Assembly (NCBI RefSeq): GCF_029338175.1
Contig: NZ_CP119862.1
Coordinates: 2,294,001-2,358,000 of the forward strand
Reading direction: 5' to 3'
Length of the DNA stretch: 64,000 bases
Source: Citrobacter enshiensis
Lineage (GTDB): Bacteria; Pseudomonadota; Gammaproteobacteria; Enterobacterales; Enterobacteriaceae
Part shown: in pieces, positions 19,765 to 29,876 of the stretch
Numbering within the stretch: the stretch's first letter is position 1
Layout: each line of letters opens with the position of its first letter
Made by a program: the position numbers and the translations under genes
Notes under the pieces: model-generated
Told to the model about the DNA's origin: nothing
The model's database searches: none
What the model saw: only the letters and a program-made list of their open reading frames with translations

Positions 19765-21162
19765 ATGAAGCGATTTAAAAACGAATTCAATGCGCTGGTC
19801 AATCGTGGGGTCGACAGACATCTGCGCCTGGCGGTGACCGGACTGAGCCGCAGCGGTAAAACGGCGTTTATCACGGCGATGGTGAACCAACTGCTGAATG
19901 TGCATACCGGCGCTCGCCTGCCACTGCTCAGCGCCGTGCGAGAAGAACGCCTGCTCGGCGTAAAGCGAGTGCCGCAACGTGATTTTGGTATTCCGCGTTT
20001 TACCTATGATGAGGGGCTGGCCCAGCTTTATGCTCAGCCGCCTGGCTGGCCGACGCCGACGCGTGGCGTGAGTGAAATTCGTCTCGCGTTGCGTTACAAA
20101 TCTAACGATTCCCTTCTGCGCCATTTCAAAGATACGTCCACCCTGTATCTGGAGATTGTGGACTATCCCGGCGAATGGCTGCTCGATTTACCGATGCTGG
20201 CACAGGATTACCTGAGCTGGTCACGACAAATGACAGGGCTGCTGCAGGGCAAACGGGGCGAGTGGTCAGCCAAATGGCGTCAGTTATGCCAGGGCCTGGA
20301 TCCGTTGGCGCCCGCAGATGAAAATCGTCTGGCTGACATTGCGGCCGCGTGGACTGACTATCTGCATCAATGCAAACAAGAAGGTTTGCATTTCATTCAA
20401 CCGGGCCGCTTTGTGTTACCGGGGGATATGGCGGGAGCGCCGGCCCTGCAATTTTTCCCGTGGCCGGATGTGGATGCGTATGGTGAATCGAAACTGGCGC
20501 AGGCCGACAAACACACCAATGCCGGAATGTTGCGCGAACGCTTTAATTACTACTGCGAAAAAGTGGTGAAGGGGTTCTACAAAAACCACTTCCTGCGCTT
20601 TGATCGTCAGATTGTATTGGTGGACTGTTTGCAGCCGCTCAACAGCGGGCCGCAGGCGTTTAATGATATGCGTCTGGCCTTGACGCAACTGATGCAGAGT
20701 TTCCATTACGGTCAACGTACGTTGTTCCGGCGGCTTTTTTCGCCCGTTATCGACAAACTGCTGTTTGCCGCCACCAAAGCGGATCACGTGACCGTCGATC
20801 AACACGCCAATATGGTCTCTTTGCTCCAGCAACTGATCCAGGATGCCTGGCAAAATGCCGCCTTTGAGGGGATCAGTATGGATTGTCTGGGGCTGGCGTC
20901 CGTACAGGCGACCACCAGCGGGCTGATTGATGTGAATGGCGAAAAAATTCCTGCGTTGCGTGGAAATCGCCTTAGCGATGGTAAACCACTGACCGTCTAT
21001 CCCGGAGAGGTGCCCGCGCGTCTGCCTGGACAGGCGTTTTGGGACAGCCAGGGGTTTCAGTTTGAAGCGTTTCGCCCACAGGTAATGGATGTCGACAAAC
21101 CGCTGCCACACATTCGTCTGGATGCCGCGCTGGAGTTTTTGATAGGAGATAAATTGCGATGA
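19765..21162 (+). CDS. ycjX: P-loop NTPase YcjX (DUF463)
   Basis: 465 residues from ATG 19765 ([15 protein letters not shown]); the ATG at 19759 has GGG too close to serve as ribosome site. Walker A is [10 protein letters not shown] near residues 28-37, and IVDYPGEW resembles a switch-II region of GTPases. It belongs to DUF463/YcjX, heat-inducible cytoplasmic proteins reported to bind GTP/GDP; the cellular role is unknown. It overlaps ycjF by 4 bp, forming a two-gene operon. Confidence 0.92.
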   Translation: MKRFKNEFNALVNRGVDRHLRLAVTGLSRSGKTAFITAMVNQLLNVHTGARLPLLSAVREERLLGVKRVPQRDFGIPRFTYDEGLAQLYAQPPGWPTPTRGVSEIRLALRYKSNDSLLRHFKDTSTLYLEIVDYPGEWLLDLPMLAQDYLSWSRQMTGLLQGKRGEWSAKWRQLCQGLDPLAPADENRLADIAAAWTDYLHQCKQEGLHFIQPGRFVLPGDMAGAPALQFFPWPDVDAYGESKLAQADKHTNAGMLRERFNYYCEKVVKGFYKNHFLRFDRQIVLVDCLQPLNSGPQAFNDMRLALTQLMQSFHYGQRTLFRRLFSPVIDKLLFAATKADHVTVDQHANMVSLLQQLIQDAWQNAAFEGISMDCLGLASVQATTSGLIDVNGEKIPALRGNRLSDGKPLTVYPGEVPARLPGQAFWDSQGFQFEAFRPQVMDVDKPLPHIRLDAALEFLIGDKLR

Positions 21163-22220
21163 CCGAACCGTTGAAACCGCGTATCGATTTCGCCGGGCCG
21201 CTAGAAGCAGAAGCACGTCCGACCTTTAAGTCGCAACAGTCCTTCAGCGAAACAGAGGCGCAGACCTTCGCACCAGCGAAGACAGAAGAGCCGCTGGAGG
21301 ATGAAGGACAAGCAGAAGCGGTCATTGATGCCGCATTACGTCCGAAACGCAGTCTGTGGCGCAAAATGGTGATGGGCGGCCTGGCGCTGTTTGGCGTCAG
21401 CGTCGTCGGTCAGGGCGTTCAGTGGACAATGAATGCCTGGCAAACCCAGGACTGGGCCGCGCTTGGCGGCTGTGCGGCAGGCATGCTGATTATCGGCGCG
21501 GGCGTTGGGTCGGTGGCGACCGAGTGGCGTCGGCTGTGGCGGTTACGCCAGCGTGCGCATGAGCGTGATGAAGCGCGCGAGCTGTTACACAGTGTCGGTA
21601 CCGGTAAAGGGCGCGCGTTTTGCGAAAAACTGGCGCAGCAGGCGGGTATTGATCAGTCACATCCGGCGTTACAACGCTGGTACGCCTCGATTCATGAGAC
21701 GCAAAATGATCGGGAAGTCGTCAGCCTGTATGCCCATCTGGTGCAACCCGTACTGGACGCGCAGGCCAGGCGAGAAATCAGCCGATCGGCGGCGGAATCG
21801 ACCCTGATGATTGCCGTCAGCCCTTTAGCGCTGGTGGATATGGCCTTCATTGCCTGGCGTAATTTACGCCTGATCAACCGTATCGCCACGTTGTACGGTA
21901 TTGAACTGGGGTATTACAGCCGCTTGCGGTTATTCCGCCTGGTGCTGCTGAACATTGCGTTTGCGGGTGCCAGTGAACTGGTGCGTGAAGTTGGGATGGA
22001 CTGGATGTCACAGGATCTGGCGGCACGTCTGTCCACCCGCGCCGCGCAGGGGATAGGCGCCGGGTTGTTGACGGCCCGGTTGGGGATCAAAGCCATGGAG
22101 CTTTGCCGTCCTTTGCCGTGGATTGATGATGATAAACCGCGGCTGGGGGATTTTCGGCGCCAGTTGGTGGGTCAGCTCAAAGAGACGCTGCAGAAAAACA
22201 AATCTTCCCGCGAAAATTAA
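21159..22220 (+). CDS. ycjF: Membrane protein YcjF (DUF697)
   Basis: 353 residues, as in E. coli. The N-terminal about 65 residues are acidic and cytosolic-looking; two adjacent membrane segments lie at about 70-90 and 100-122, and the C-terminal DUF697 region contains further hydrophobic stretches (about 208-225, 255-268). It is coupled to ycjX through a 4-bp overlap and probably acts with it in the stress response; the biochemical function is unknown. Confidence 0.92.
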   Translation: MTEPLKPRIDFAGPLEAEARPTFKSQQSFSETEAQTFAPAKTEEPLEDEGQAEAVIDAALRPKRSLWRKMVMGGLALFGVSVVGQGVQWTMNAWQTQDWAALGGCAAGMLIIGAGVGSVATEWRRLWRLRQRAHERDEARELLHSVGTGKGRAFCEKLAQQAGIDQSHPALQRWYASIHETQNDREVVSLYAHLVQPVLDAQARREISRSAAESTLMIAVSPLALVDMAFIAWRNLRLINRIATLYGIELGYYSRLRLFRLVLLNIAFAGASELVREVGMDWMSQDLAARLSTRAAQGIGAGLLTARLGIKAMELCRPLPWIDDDKPRLGDFRRQLVGQLKETLQKNKSSREN

Positions 22221-22279
22221 ACCTGATCTGGGTGCTGACCGTACAACTTTACGCGTCAGCGCCCAAATTTCCACCATGC

Positions 22280-22297
22280 TGTCAATATTTGTTGACA
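22280..22297 (+). promoter_or_regulatory. TyrR-box-like palindrome at the tyrR promoter
   Basis: TGTCAA-TATTTG-TTGACA is a perfect 6+6 palindrome with a 6-base spacer and carries the G-N14-C spacing of the TyrR consensus TGTAAAN6TTTACA. Its right arm doubles as a consensus -35 TTGACA. It lies 71 bases before tyrR, consistent with the known autoregulation of tyrR. Confidence 0.75.
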
Positions 22298-22367
22298 GAC
22301 TCCTTCCTGCTAACCGAATAGTGGCTTATCATCTGTTTAATAGTTCATTGTTTAGGTGAAGGTTCCC

Positions 22368-23909
22368 ATGCGTCTGGAAGTCTTTTGTGAAGATCGTCTT
22401 GGTCTGACCCGTGAATTGCTGGATTTACTGGTACTTCGCAGCATTGATTTACGCGGTATTGAGATTGACCCCATTGGGCGGATTTACCTTAATTTTGCTG
22501 AACTGGAGTTCACCAACTTCAGCAGCCTGATGGCGGAGATTCGTCGCATCGCGGGCGTCACTGATGTGCGCACCGTGCCGTGGATGCCGTCCGAGCGCGA
22601 GCATCTGGCACTTAGCGCGTTGCTTGAGGCACTCCCGGAGCCGGTTCTGTCGCTGGACATGAAAAGCAAAGTGGAGATGGCGAACCCCGCGAGCTGTCAG
22701 CTTTTCGCGCAAAACCCGGAGCGCATGCGCAATCACACGGCGGCGCAATTGATCAATGGTTTCAACTTCCAGCGCTGGCTGGAGGGGAATCCACAAGGCT
22801 CCCACAACGAACATGTCGTGATCAACGGTCAGAATTTCCTGATGGAAATTACGCCGGTCCATCTTCAGGGCGAGAACGACGAACATATGCTGACAGGCGC
22901 GGTGGTGATGCTGCGTTCTACCCTACGAATGGGGCGTCAGTTGCAGAACCTCAACACCCAGGATCTGAGCGCCTTTAGCCAGGTGATTGCCGTTAGCGCA
23001 AAAATGAAACATGTGGTTGAGCAGGCGCGTAAGCTGGCAATGTTGAGCGCGCCGCTGCTGATCACCGGGGATACCGGGACAGGGAAAGATCTCTTTGCAC
23101 ACGCTTGTCATCTGGCGAGCCCACGCGCAGCAAAACCGTATCTGGCGCTGAACTGCGCGTCCATTCCGGAAGATGCGGTTGAAAGTGAGCTATTTGGCCA
23201 CGCGCCGGAAGGCAAAAAAGGATTCTTCGAACAGGCGAACGGCGGCTCGGTGCTGTTGGATGAGATTGGCGAGATGTCGCCGCGTATGCAGACGAAACTG
23301 TTGCGCTTTCTCAATGACGGTACGTTCCGTCGGGTGGGCGAAGATCAAGAGGTTCACGTGGATGTCCGGGTGATTTGCGCCACCCAGAAAAACCTGGTGG
23401 AATTGGTGCAAAAAGGACTGTTCCGTGAAGATTTGTATTACCGCCTGAATGTTCTGACGCTCAACCTGCCGCCGCTGCGCGACTGCCCACAGGATATTAT
23501 GCCGCTCACCGAGCTGTTCGTGGCGCGTTTTGCCGATGAGCAGGGGGTGCCGAGACCTAAACTGGCTGCCGATCTCGGTACGATTCTCACCCGTTACGGT
23601 TGGCCCGGTAACGTGCGTCAGCTTAAAAATGCCATTTACCGTGCGCTGACTCAGCTGGAAGGCTACGAGCTGCGCCCGCAGGATATTTTATTGCCGGATT
23701 ACGATGCCGCGACCGTTGCCGTCGGAGAAGATGCGATGGAAGGGTCACTGGATGATATTACCAGTCGCTTTGAGCGTTCTGTGTTGACGCAGCTTTATCG
23801 CAATTATCCCAGCACGCGTAAGCTGGCGAAACGGCTGGGGGTGTCACACACCGCGATTGCCAATAAATTGCGTGAGTATGGGTTGAGCCAGAAGAAGAAC
23901 GACGAGTAA
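22368..23909 (+). CDS. tyrR: Aromatic amino acid regulator TyrR
   Basis: 513 residues from ATG 22368 (MRLEVFCEDRLGLT), identical in length to E. coli TyrR; a four-residue upstream extension is unlikely. Domains in order: ACT (1-70), PAS (about 78-190), AAA+ core with Walker A ITGDTGTGKD, and a C-terminal helix-turn-helix near TRKLAKRLGVSHTAIANKL. As in TyrR, the sigma-54-contact GAFTGA motif is replaced (APEGKKGF), so it works with sigma-70. It controls transport and biosynthesis of Tyr, Phe and Trp. Confidence 0.97.
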   Translation: MRLEVFCEDRLGLTRELLDLLVLRSIDLRGIEIDPIGRIYLNFAELEFTNFSSLMAEIRRIAGVTDVRTVPWMPSEREHLALSALLEALPEPVLSLDMKSKVEMANPASCQLFAQNPERMRNHTAAQLINGFNFQRWLEGNPQGSHNEHVVINGQNFLMEITPVHLQGENDEHMLTGAVVMLRSTLRMGRQLQNLNTQDLSAFSQVIAVSAKMKHVVEQARKLAMLSAPLLITGDTGTGKDLFAHACHLASPRAAKPYLALNCASIPEDAVESELFGHAPEGKKGFFEQANGGSVLLDEIGEMSPRMQTKLLRFLNDGTFRRVGEDQEVHVDVRVICATQKNLVELVQKGLFREDLYYRLNVLTLNLPPLRDCPQDIMPLTELFVARFADEQGVPRPKLAADLGTILTRYGWPGNVRQLKNAIYRALTQLEGYELRPQDILLPDYDAATVAVGEDAMEGSLDDITSRFERSVLTQLYRNYPSTRKLAKRLGVSHTAIANKLREYGLSQKKNDE

Positions 23910-23921
23910 CGCAGAAATGAA

Positions 23922-23948
23922 AATGCCTCCAAATATGGAGGCATTTTT
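23922..23948. terminator. Bidirectional terminator, tyrR / tpx
   Basis: AATGCCTCC-AAATAT-GGAGGCATT is a 9-bp perfect stem with A and T runs on both sides, between the convergent tyrR and tpx genes. Confidence 0.92.
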
Positions 23949-23961
23949 GTATCCGCAAGGA

Positions 23962-24468
23962 TTAGGCTTTCAGGACGTCCAGCGCGGCGGTGTAGTCAGG
24001 TTCGTTGGTGATTTCATTCACCAGCTGGCTGAAAATGACGTTGTCGTTTTCATCGACCACCACCACGGCGCGTGCCGCCAGGCCCTTCAGAGGACCTTCG
24101 GTGATTTCCACACCGTAGTTTTTCAGAAAATCACTGTTACGCAGCGTGGAGAGGGTGATAACGTTGCTCAGGCCTTCCGCGCCGCAGAAACGCGACTGGG
24201 CAAACGGCAGGTCGGCAGAAATGCACAGCACCACGGTGTTGTCGATTTCTGTCGCGAGTTGGTTAAACTTACGTACCGATGCCGCACATACGCCGGTATC
24301 AATACTCGGGAAAATATTCAGCACTTTACGTTTGCCAGCAAACTGAGTCAGTGCGACGTCAGACAGGTCTTTTGCCACGAGGGTAAAAGCCTGCGCTTTG
24401 CTACCAGCCTGAGGAATGGAGTTGGCGACTGCAACGGGGTTGCCCTGGAAATGAACGGTTTGTGACAT
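23962..24468 (-). CDS. tpx: Thiol peroxidase Tpx
   Basis: 168 residues, atypical 2-Cys peroxiredoxin. The peroxidatic Cys is in [11 protein letters not shown] and the resolving Cys in [10 protein letters not shown], 34 residues later, as in E. coli Tpx. It reduces lipid and other hydroperoxides using thioredoxin. Periplasmic naming in older literature is not supported, since no signal peptide is visible. It is monocistronic, divergent from ycjG. Confidence 0.98.
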   Translation of the reverse strand: MSQTVHFQGNPVAVANSIPQAGSKAQAFTLVAKDLSDVALTQFAGKRKVLNIFPSIDTGVCAASVRKFNQLATEIDNTVVLCISADLPFAQSRFCGAEGLSNVITLSTLRNSDFLKNYGVEITEGPLKGLAARAVVVVDENDNVIFSQLVNEITNEPDYTAALDVLKA

Positions 24469-24583
24469 GGTTATCTTCCTGTTTACATATAGTTAACGTC
24501 GCGGTTAGTTTATGCCATCAGTAGTTAACACAGCAAACGCTATTTGTGGTGAATCGCACACCGCCGCAGCATAAGGAGCACGA

Positions 24584-25549
24584 ATGAGATCGGTGAAGGT
24601 GTATGAGGAAGCCTGGCCACTGCACACCCCCTTTGTTATTGCGCGGGGAAGTCGGACTGAAGCGCATGTGGTGGTCGTGGAGCTGGAAGAAAACGGTGTG
24701 AAGGGCATTGGCGAGTGTACGCCTTACCCCCGATATGGCGAAAGCGATGCCTCGGTGCTTGCGCAGGTAATGAGCATTGCCCCGCAACTGGAAAAAGGGT
24801 TGACCCGCGCAGCTTTACAGCAACTGCTACCGGCTGGCGCTGCGCGTAACGCGGTAGATTGCGCGTTGTGGGATTTAAGCGCCCGTCAGCAGCAGCAAAC
24901 GCTGACTGAATTCGTTGGTATCGAGTTGGATTCACCGGTGATTACGGCGCAAACCGTGGTGATTGGAACGCCAGAGCACATGGCGGCCAGCGCGGCGGCC
25001 CTGTGGGAAAACGGGGCGAAACTGCTGAAAGTGAAGCTCGATGATCATCTGATCAGCGAACGTATGGTGGCGATTCGTGCGGCGGTTCCTGAGGCGACGC
25101 TGATTGTCGATGCCAATGAGTCCTGGCATGCGAGTGGTCTGGCTGCCCGCTGTCAGCTACTGGCCGATTTGGGGGTGGCAATGCTGGAGCAGCCGTTACC
25201 GGCGCACGATGATGCCGCGCTGGAGAATTTCGTTCACCCGCTGCCTATTTGCGCGGATGAAAGTTGCCATACCCGTAGCAGCCTGAAATCGCTGCAAGGG
25301 CGCTATGAGATGGTCAACATTAAACTGGATAAAACCGGAGGGCTGACAGAAGCATTAGCATTAGCAACCGAAGCCAAAGCGCAAGGTTTCGGTTTAATGC
25401 TGGGCTGCATGTTATGCACGTCGCGGGCAATCAGCGCTGCGCTACCGCTGACACCGCAGGTGAGTTTCGCCGATCTCGATGGCCCGACCTGGCTGGCGGT
25501 AGATGTCGAGCCCGCGCTGAATTTTACGACCGGCAAACTCCATCTTTAG
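24584..25549 (+). CDS. ycjG: L-Ala-D/L-Glu epimerase
   Basis: 321 residues, enolase superfamily, muconate-lactonizing subgroup. Catalytic Lys residues are expected in LLKVKLDDH (KxK motif) and at NIKLDKTGG; metal-binding acids are in IVDANESW, MLEQPLPA and CADESCHT. It epimerises the murein dipeptide L-Ala-D-Glu so that peptide recycling can proceed. Its neighbours mpaA (convergent, 26-bp overlap) and mppA belong to the same murein-peptide recycling pathway. Confidence 0.95.
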   Translation: MRSVKVYEEAWPLHTPFVIARGSRTEAHVVVVELEENGVKGIGECTPYPRYGESDASVLAQVMSIAPQLEKGLTRAALQQLLPAGAARNAVDCALWDLSARQQQQTLTEFVGIELDSPVITAQTVVIGTPEHMAASAAALWENGAKLLKVKLDDHLISERMVAIRAAVPEATLIVDANESWHASGLAARCQLLADLGVAMLEQPLPAHDDAALENFVHPLPICADESCHTRSSLKSLQGRYEMVNIKLDKTGGLTEALALATEAKAQGFGLMLGCMLCTSRAISAALPLTPQVSFADLDGPTWLAVDVEPALNFTTGKLHL

Positions 25550-26252
25550 GATGCCAGCGAAGCAGATTCGACATTGCCAGCAGATACTTCTCGCTGGCTT
25601 CGTCGGACGAAATAGGCGGAAACTCGGCGGTGATGCAGTGCAGGTTTAGATCGGCGCACCAGCTGCCAAAGGATCCTGGCGTTTCGTAACCCACGCTGGT
25701 CACCAGCGGCAGTTCGAACATCTGCGCCAGCCACGCGCCTAATTCACTGTGTTTAGGATCTTCAATGCAGGCCAGAGGGTCGTGGAATGACACGATCCAC
25801 GCAGGGTGAATACGGTGTATGAGCTGGCACAACGCCTGGGTTTCCGGTTCCGAACCCGAATGTTCTCCGGTAAGCAACACCACATCGCGCTCTTCCGCGG
25901 CGCTGTTCCAGCGATAAACCGTTTCGCCCGCCTTCCAGTTTGCCGCCGGAAAGTTGCGGTTTAAATCGACGCCGTTGGCATTGGCGCGCAGCCCGAGCTG
26001 GCAACCATCCGGATTGACGGCCAGCACCACATGATGACGGCGTAAAGAAGGGTTGAGGGTACGAAGCGCGCAGGAGAGCGTGACCATCGATGAATTTTCA
26101 TCACCGTGGGTGCCCGCTAAAATCAGACCGCTTTCACGATCGGCGGCGGGAGCCGGGAACCAGATCAACGGCGCCCCTAATAGTGAACGTCCATAATGCT
26201 CTGTGCCTGGCGGAAATGCGCCGCGTTCGGCGCGGGGGCGAGTAACAGTCAT
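25524..26252 (-). CDS. mpaA: Murein peptide amidase A
   Basis: 242 residues, zinc carboxypeptidase of the M14 family. Zinc ligands are in AGTHGDENSS (HxxE motif) and SFHDPLACIE, and the catalytic Glu is expected near TAEFPP. It cleaves the gamma-D-Glu-meso-diaminopimelate bond in recycled murein tripeptide, supplying L-Ala-D-Glu to YcjG. The 3' end overlaps that of ycjG tail to tail, and the gene is divergent from mppA. Cytoplasmic. Confidence 0.95.
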   Translation of the reverse strand: MTVTRPRAERGAFPPGTEHYGRSLLGAPLIWFPAPAADRESGLILAGTHGDENSSMVTLSCALRTLNPSLRRHHVVLAVNPDGCQLGLRANANGVDLNRNFPAANWKAGETVYRWNSAAEERDVVLLTGEHSGSEPETQALCQLIHRIHPAWIVSFHDPLACIEDPKHSELGAWLAQMFELPLVTSVGYETPGSFGSWCADLNLHCITAEFPPISSDEASEKYLLAMSNLLRWHPKDGVCRS

Positions 26253-26445
26253 AAGCGTCTCTGAATGCTGGAGTTATTATTCGCAGTGTTGTGCAAATTT
26301 CGCGGATAATCAAATCGTTTTCATAGACTTCTTGTTCTCGTTGTAATATCAATTTTGTGTGGGAAGTTATTTGCTTTTCCCATTGATAAAACAAATAATT
26401 ACGCCGTCATTATATTCAGGATTAACTTATCGATTGGGGTACCTT

Positions 26446-28059
26446 ATGAAGCTCTCTGTTTCAGTAACCTGTTGTGCGCTGTTGGTTAGCAGCATCTTTC
26501 AGACACATGCTGCGGATGTTCCCAACGGAACGGTACTGGCAGAAAAACAAGAGCTGGTGCGCCACATCAAAGATGAGCCTGCCTCGCTTGATCCAGCTAA
26601 AGCCGTTGGATTGCCGGAGATTCAGGTGATTCGTGACCTGTTTGAAGGTCTGGTCAATCAAAACGACAAAGGTGAAATTATTCCGGGTGTCGCCACCCAG
26701 TGGAAGACCAATGACAACCGTGTCTGGACGTTTACCCTGCGCGACAATGCCAAATGGGCTGACGGTAGCCCTGTCACGGCGCAAGATTTTGTGTATAGCT
26801 GGCAGCGTCTGGTGGATCCGAAGACACTTTCACCGTTCGCCTGGTTTGCGGCGCTGGCAGGAATTAATAATGCGCAGGCCATTATCGATGGGAAAGCCAC
26901 GCCAGATAAACTGGGCGTGACTGCCGTTGATGCGCGAACCTTAAAAGTCCAGTTGGATAAACCGTTACCCTGGTTTGCGAATCTGACCGCTAACTTTGCC
27001 TTTTATCCGGTGCAGAAAGCCAACGTAGAGAGTGGAAAGGACTGGACTAAACCAGGCCATTTGATCGGCAACGGCGCTTACGTTTTAAAAGATCGCGTGG
27101 TCAATGAAAAGCTGGTCGTCGAGCCGAACACGTATTACTGGGATAATGCGAAAACCGTCATCCAAAAAGTGACGTTCCTGCCAATTAACCAGGAATCATC
27201 GGCGACCAAACGCTATCTGGCGGGTGATATTGATATCACGGAGTCCTTCCCGAAAAATCTGTATCAGAAATTGCTGAAGGATATTCCAGGTCAGGTTTAT
27301 ACCCCGCCGCAGCTGGGCACCTATTATTATGCCTTTAACACACAAAAAGGTCCTACCGCGGATTCTCGTGTGCGCCTGGCATTAAGCATGACCATCGACC
27401 GGCGTATTATGGCTGAAAAAGTGTTGGGCACCGGGGAAAAACCGGCCTGGCATTTTACCCCGGACGTCACGGCCGGATTTACACCTGAACCTTCACCGTT
27501 TGAGCAAATGAGTCAGGAAGAACTGAATGCTCAGGCAAAAACGCTACTGCGTGCGGCGGGCTATGGTCCAAATCGTCCGTTAAATCTGACGTTGCTGTAT
27601 AACACGTCTGAAAATCATCAAAAAATTGCGATTGCCGTGGCATCAATGTGGAAGAAAAACCTCGGCGTGGATGTGAAGCTGCAAAACCAGGAATGGAAAA
27701 CCTATATCGATAGCCGTAATACCGGTAATTTTGATGTGATCCGTGCGTCCTGGGTTGGGGATTACAACGAACCGTCTACTTTCCTCTCGCTGCTGACCTC
27801 AACGCATTCCGGTAATATTTCTCGTTTCAACAACCCGGCATACGATAAGGTTCTGACTCAGGCAACCCTGGAAAATACCGCGCAGGCGCGTAATGCGGAT
27901 TACAATGCCGCAGAAAAAATCCTGATGGAGCAGGCGCCGATTGCGCCGATTTATCAGTACACCAATGGCCGTTTAATTAAACCGTGGCTTAAAGGTTATC
28001 CCATTACGAACCCGGAAGACGTAGCCTACAGCCGGACCCTGTATATTGTGAAACACTGA
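26446..28059 (+). CDS. mppA: Periplasmic murein peptide-binding protein MppA
   Basis: 537 residues from ATG 26446 (MKLSVSVTCCALLVSS), the E. coli length; the open frame reaches 29 codons further upstream without support. A signal peptide covers residues 1-22 (cleavage after THA). It is an OppA-like SBP_bac_5 protein with KDEPASLDPAKAVG near the mature N-terminus. It binds L-Ala-D-Glu-meso-Dap and hands it to the Opp permease, completing the recycling set with mpaA and ycjG. A 193-bp divergent control region separates it from mpaA. Confidence 0.96.
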   Translation: MKLSVSVTCCALLVSSIFQTHAADVPNGTVLAEKQELVRHIKDEPASLDPAKAVGLPEIQVIRDLFEGLVNQNDKGEIIPGVATQWKTNDNRVWTFTLRDNAKWADGSPVTAQDFVYSWQRLVDPKTLSPFAWFAALAGINNAQAIIDGKATPDKLGVTAVDARTLKVQLDKPLPWFANLTANFAFYPVQKANVESGKDWTKPGHLIGNGAYVLKDRVVNEKLVVEPNTYYWDNAKTVIQKVTFLPINQESSATKRYLAGDIDITESFPKNLYQKLLKDIPGQVYTPPQLGTYYYAFNTQKGPTADSRVRLALSMTIDRRIMAEKVLGTGEKPAWHFTPDVTAGFTPEPSPFEQMSQEELNAQAKTLLRAAGYGPNRPLNLTLLYNTSENHQKIAIAVASMWKKNLGVDVKLQNQEWKTYIDSRNTGNFDVIRASWVGDYNEPSTFLSLLTSTHSGNISRFNNPAYDKVLTQATLENTAQARNADYNAAEKILMEQAPIAPIYQYTNGRLIKPWLKGYPITNPEDVAYSRTLYIVKH

Positions 28060-28081
28060 TACACAGTCAGCAGTACACCCA

Positions 28082-28109
28082 ACGCTGGCGCAATTATTAG
28101 CGCCAGCGT
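28082..28109. terminator. Stem-loop between mppA and the DJ-1/PfpI gene
   Basis: ACGCTGGCGC-AATTATTA-GCGCCAGCGT is a perfect 10-bp stem with an eight-base loop in the gap between converging genes. No T run follows on either strand, so termination here is inferred from position and stem strength. Confidence 0.6.
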
Positions 28110-28129
28110 CGCTTCAACAGTTCAACGTT

Positions 28130-28696
28130 TTACTGCTGCAATAGTTCAGCAAATTTCGCCAACCATTGCGGATGTGCGGGCCAGGCGGGTGCCGTGACCA
28201 GATTGCCGTCAACATGTGCCTGGTCGATACCGATGTCAGCATACTGCCCGCCGCTGAGCCGGACTTCCGGCGCACAGGCCGGGTAGGCACTGCAGGTGCG
28301 TCCTTTCAGTATTCCGGCGGCAGCCAGCAATTGGGCGCCGTGGCAAACGGCGGCAATAGGTTTACCCGCCGCGTCAAACGCCTGCACTAGTTTGAGGGCT
28401 TTATCATTTAAGCGCAGATATTCCGGCGCACGCCCACCGGGGATCAACAGCGCGTCATAATTTTTTTCTTCAGCCGCCGCAAAATCGGCGTTGAGAATAA
28501 AACGGTGACCGGGTTTCTCGCTGTAGGTTTGGGCACCATCAAAATCATGAATCGCCGTCATGATATAGTCGCCTTTGGTTTTGTCAGGGCAGACCGCATC
28601 AACCTGATGACCAATCATCTGCAATGCCTGAAACGGCACCATGGTTTCGTAATCTTCAGCGTAATCACCCACCAGCATTAGAATCTTCTTGCCCAT
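28130..28696 (-). CDS. DJ-1/PfpI family protein
   Basis: 188 residues from ATG 28696 ([17 protein letters not shown]), preceded by AGGGG eight bases upstream; GTG codons upstream would add only three residues. The class I glutamine-amidotransferase-like fold is indicated by the nucleophile elbow AAVCHGAQ (Cys about residue 118), the [11 protein letters not shown] loop, and the N-terminal Glu that usually pairs with the Cys. Relatives are reported as proteases, deglycases or glyoxalases; the activity here cannot be decided. It lies between mppA and ynaI, where E. coli K-12 has no such gene. Confidence 0.85.
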   Translation of the reverse strand: MGKKILMLVGDYAEDYETMVPFQALQMIGHQVDAVCPDKTKGDYIMTAIHDFDGAQTYSEKPGHRFILNADFAAAEEKNYDALLIPGGRAPEYLRLNDKALKLVQAFDAAGKPIAAVCHGAQLLAAAGILKGRTCSAYPACAPEVRLSGGQYADIGIDQAHVDGNLVTAPAWPAHPQWLAKFAELLQQ

Positions 28697-28838
28697 CCTC
28701 ACCACCCCTGTATGAATAAAGATGTCTAAGATATAGCCTGGAGGAAGCGGGAATGCGAACCTTCACCGCTCCCCAGAGCTGGTGTCAGCGCCTCTTTTTA
28801 ACTTACTATTCCATTATCGGCTTTCAGGGAGGAAGGAC

Positions 28839-29876
28839 ATGACAGGATATTGGTGGAAAGACCTTTTTGATCGAAATAACCACTGGCAGGGTTTAGCGCT
28901 GACGGTGCGGGAAGATTCGGGGGTAGGGCAGGCCGTCGATATGCTTAGTGGTCATCATGGTCGGATGGCGTTAACGCTTTATGGCGAGACACTGTTCTGG
29001 GCCTCTATGCTGAAAGATCACTCTGGCGTCTGGGTGGTATTGAATACCGATTACGCCGGACGGCGGGATTTATTACCTCCCGTGAGATCGGATGATATAG
29101 AGTTCATCAAATGCAAGCAGCAGGGGGACTGGACTGGAGAGTGGTGTCGTTATTTTGCCCGTCAATTGATGAATGCGCCTGTTCCGCTCCTGTCTGCGCG
29201 CCGTTGGTTGCTAAGGCCGATGTCAGCTACCGGACGCTCAGCGCCTTATTCCTGTCAGCAGCCCGTCGCTGTGAAAAACTGGCGCTTTGAATCGCCGGAG
29301 AGTAGCGGGAATTTCGGCTGTCACTGGACTCTTTATGGTGAAGATTTTCCCGATCTGGTCAATCCCGACAGCGTCACATTCGTCGACTGGTGGTGGGGCG
29401 GGAATTTGCTGCTCGGACGTTATTCCCTACAACCCGGTACCGGGCGTCTGAAATGGTGGCGCAAAAAATGCCGTGAGGGGACATTGCCGCCGATACTGGT
29501 CTGGTACATTGCCGGGCTGGGATCGTTTGTGATCCTGGATGGCCATTATCGCCTGCAGGCGGCTATAGAAGAGGGGATTCCTCCCGAGTTTCTGGTAATC
29601 AGTGAACTCAATGAGCGGGAATTGTCAGCGCCTCCTGAAGAGCTGACTCGTATTGTCCGGGCGCTGGAGAAACAGCAGCAAAACCCGGGCTGTAATACAG
29701 AAGGGATAAATCAGACGCTGATTAATCTGTACGATACCCGGTATCTGTACGCGGCAACCCACAGCCGTGCGATTCTCGGGGAAGGTGCCGCGTGGGCAAA
29801 AGAGCTGGAAGACTATTTACGTAGGCATAAGCTTGATGCGTATCTGGCGAAAATAACAGACCGGGTTAATGACTGA
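28839..29876 (+). CDS. Uncharacterised protein with a ParB-like [12 protein letters not shown] motif
   Basis: 345 residues from ATG 28839, which has a strong ribosome site (GGGAGGAAGG); an upstream ATG at 28782 lacks one. I do not recognise the family. It has no signal peptide or membrane helix, is rich in Trp (for example VDWWWGG and KWWRKK), and around residues 235-258 reads [20 protein letters not shown], which resembles the nucleotide-binding GHxR box of ParB/sulfiredoxin-fold proteins. The C-terminal half is helical and charged. It overlaps ynaI tail to tail by 11 bp and is divergent from the DJ-1/PfpI gene. Function unknown; the ParB-like fold is an inference. Confidence 0.75.
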   Translation: MTGYWWKDLFDRNNHWQGLALTVREDSGVGQAVDMLSGHHGRMALTLYGETLFWASMLKDHSGVWVVLNTDYAGRRDLLPPVRSDDIEFIKCKQQGDWTGEWCRYFARQLMNAPVPLLSARRWLLRPMSATGRSAPYSCQQPVAVKNWRFESPESSGNFGCHWTLYGEDFPDLVNPDSVTFVDWWWGGNLLLGRYSLQPGTGRLKWWRKKCREGTLPPILVWYIAGLGSFVILDGHYRLQAAIEEGIPPEFLVISELNERELSAPPEELTRIVRALEKQQQNPGCNTEGINQTLINLYDTRYLYAATHSRAILGEGAAWAKELEDYLRRHKLDAYLAKITDRVND

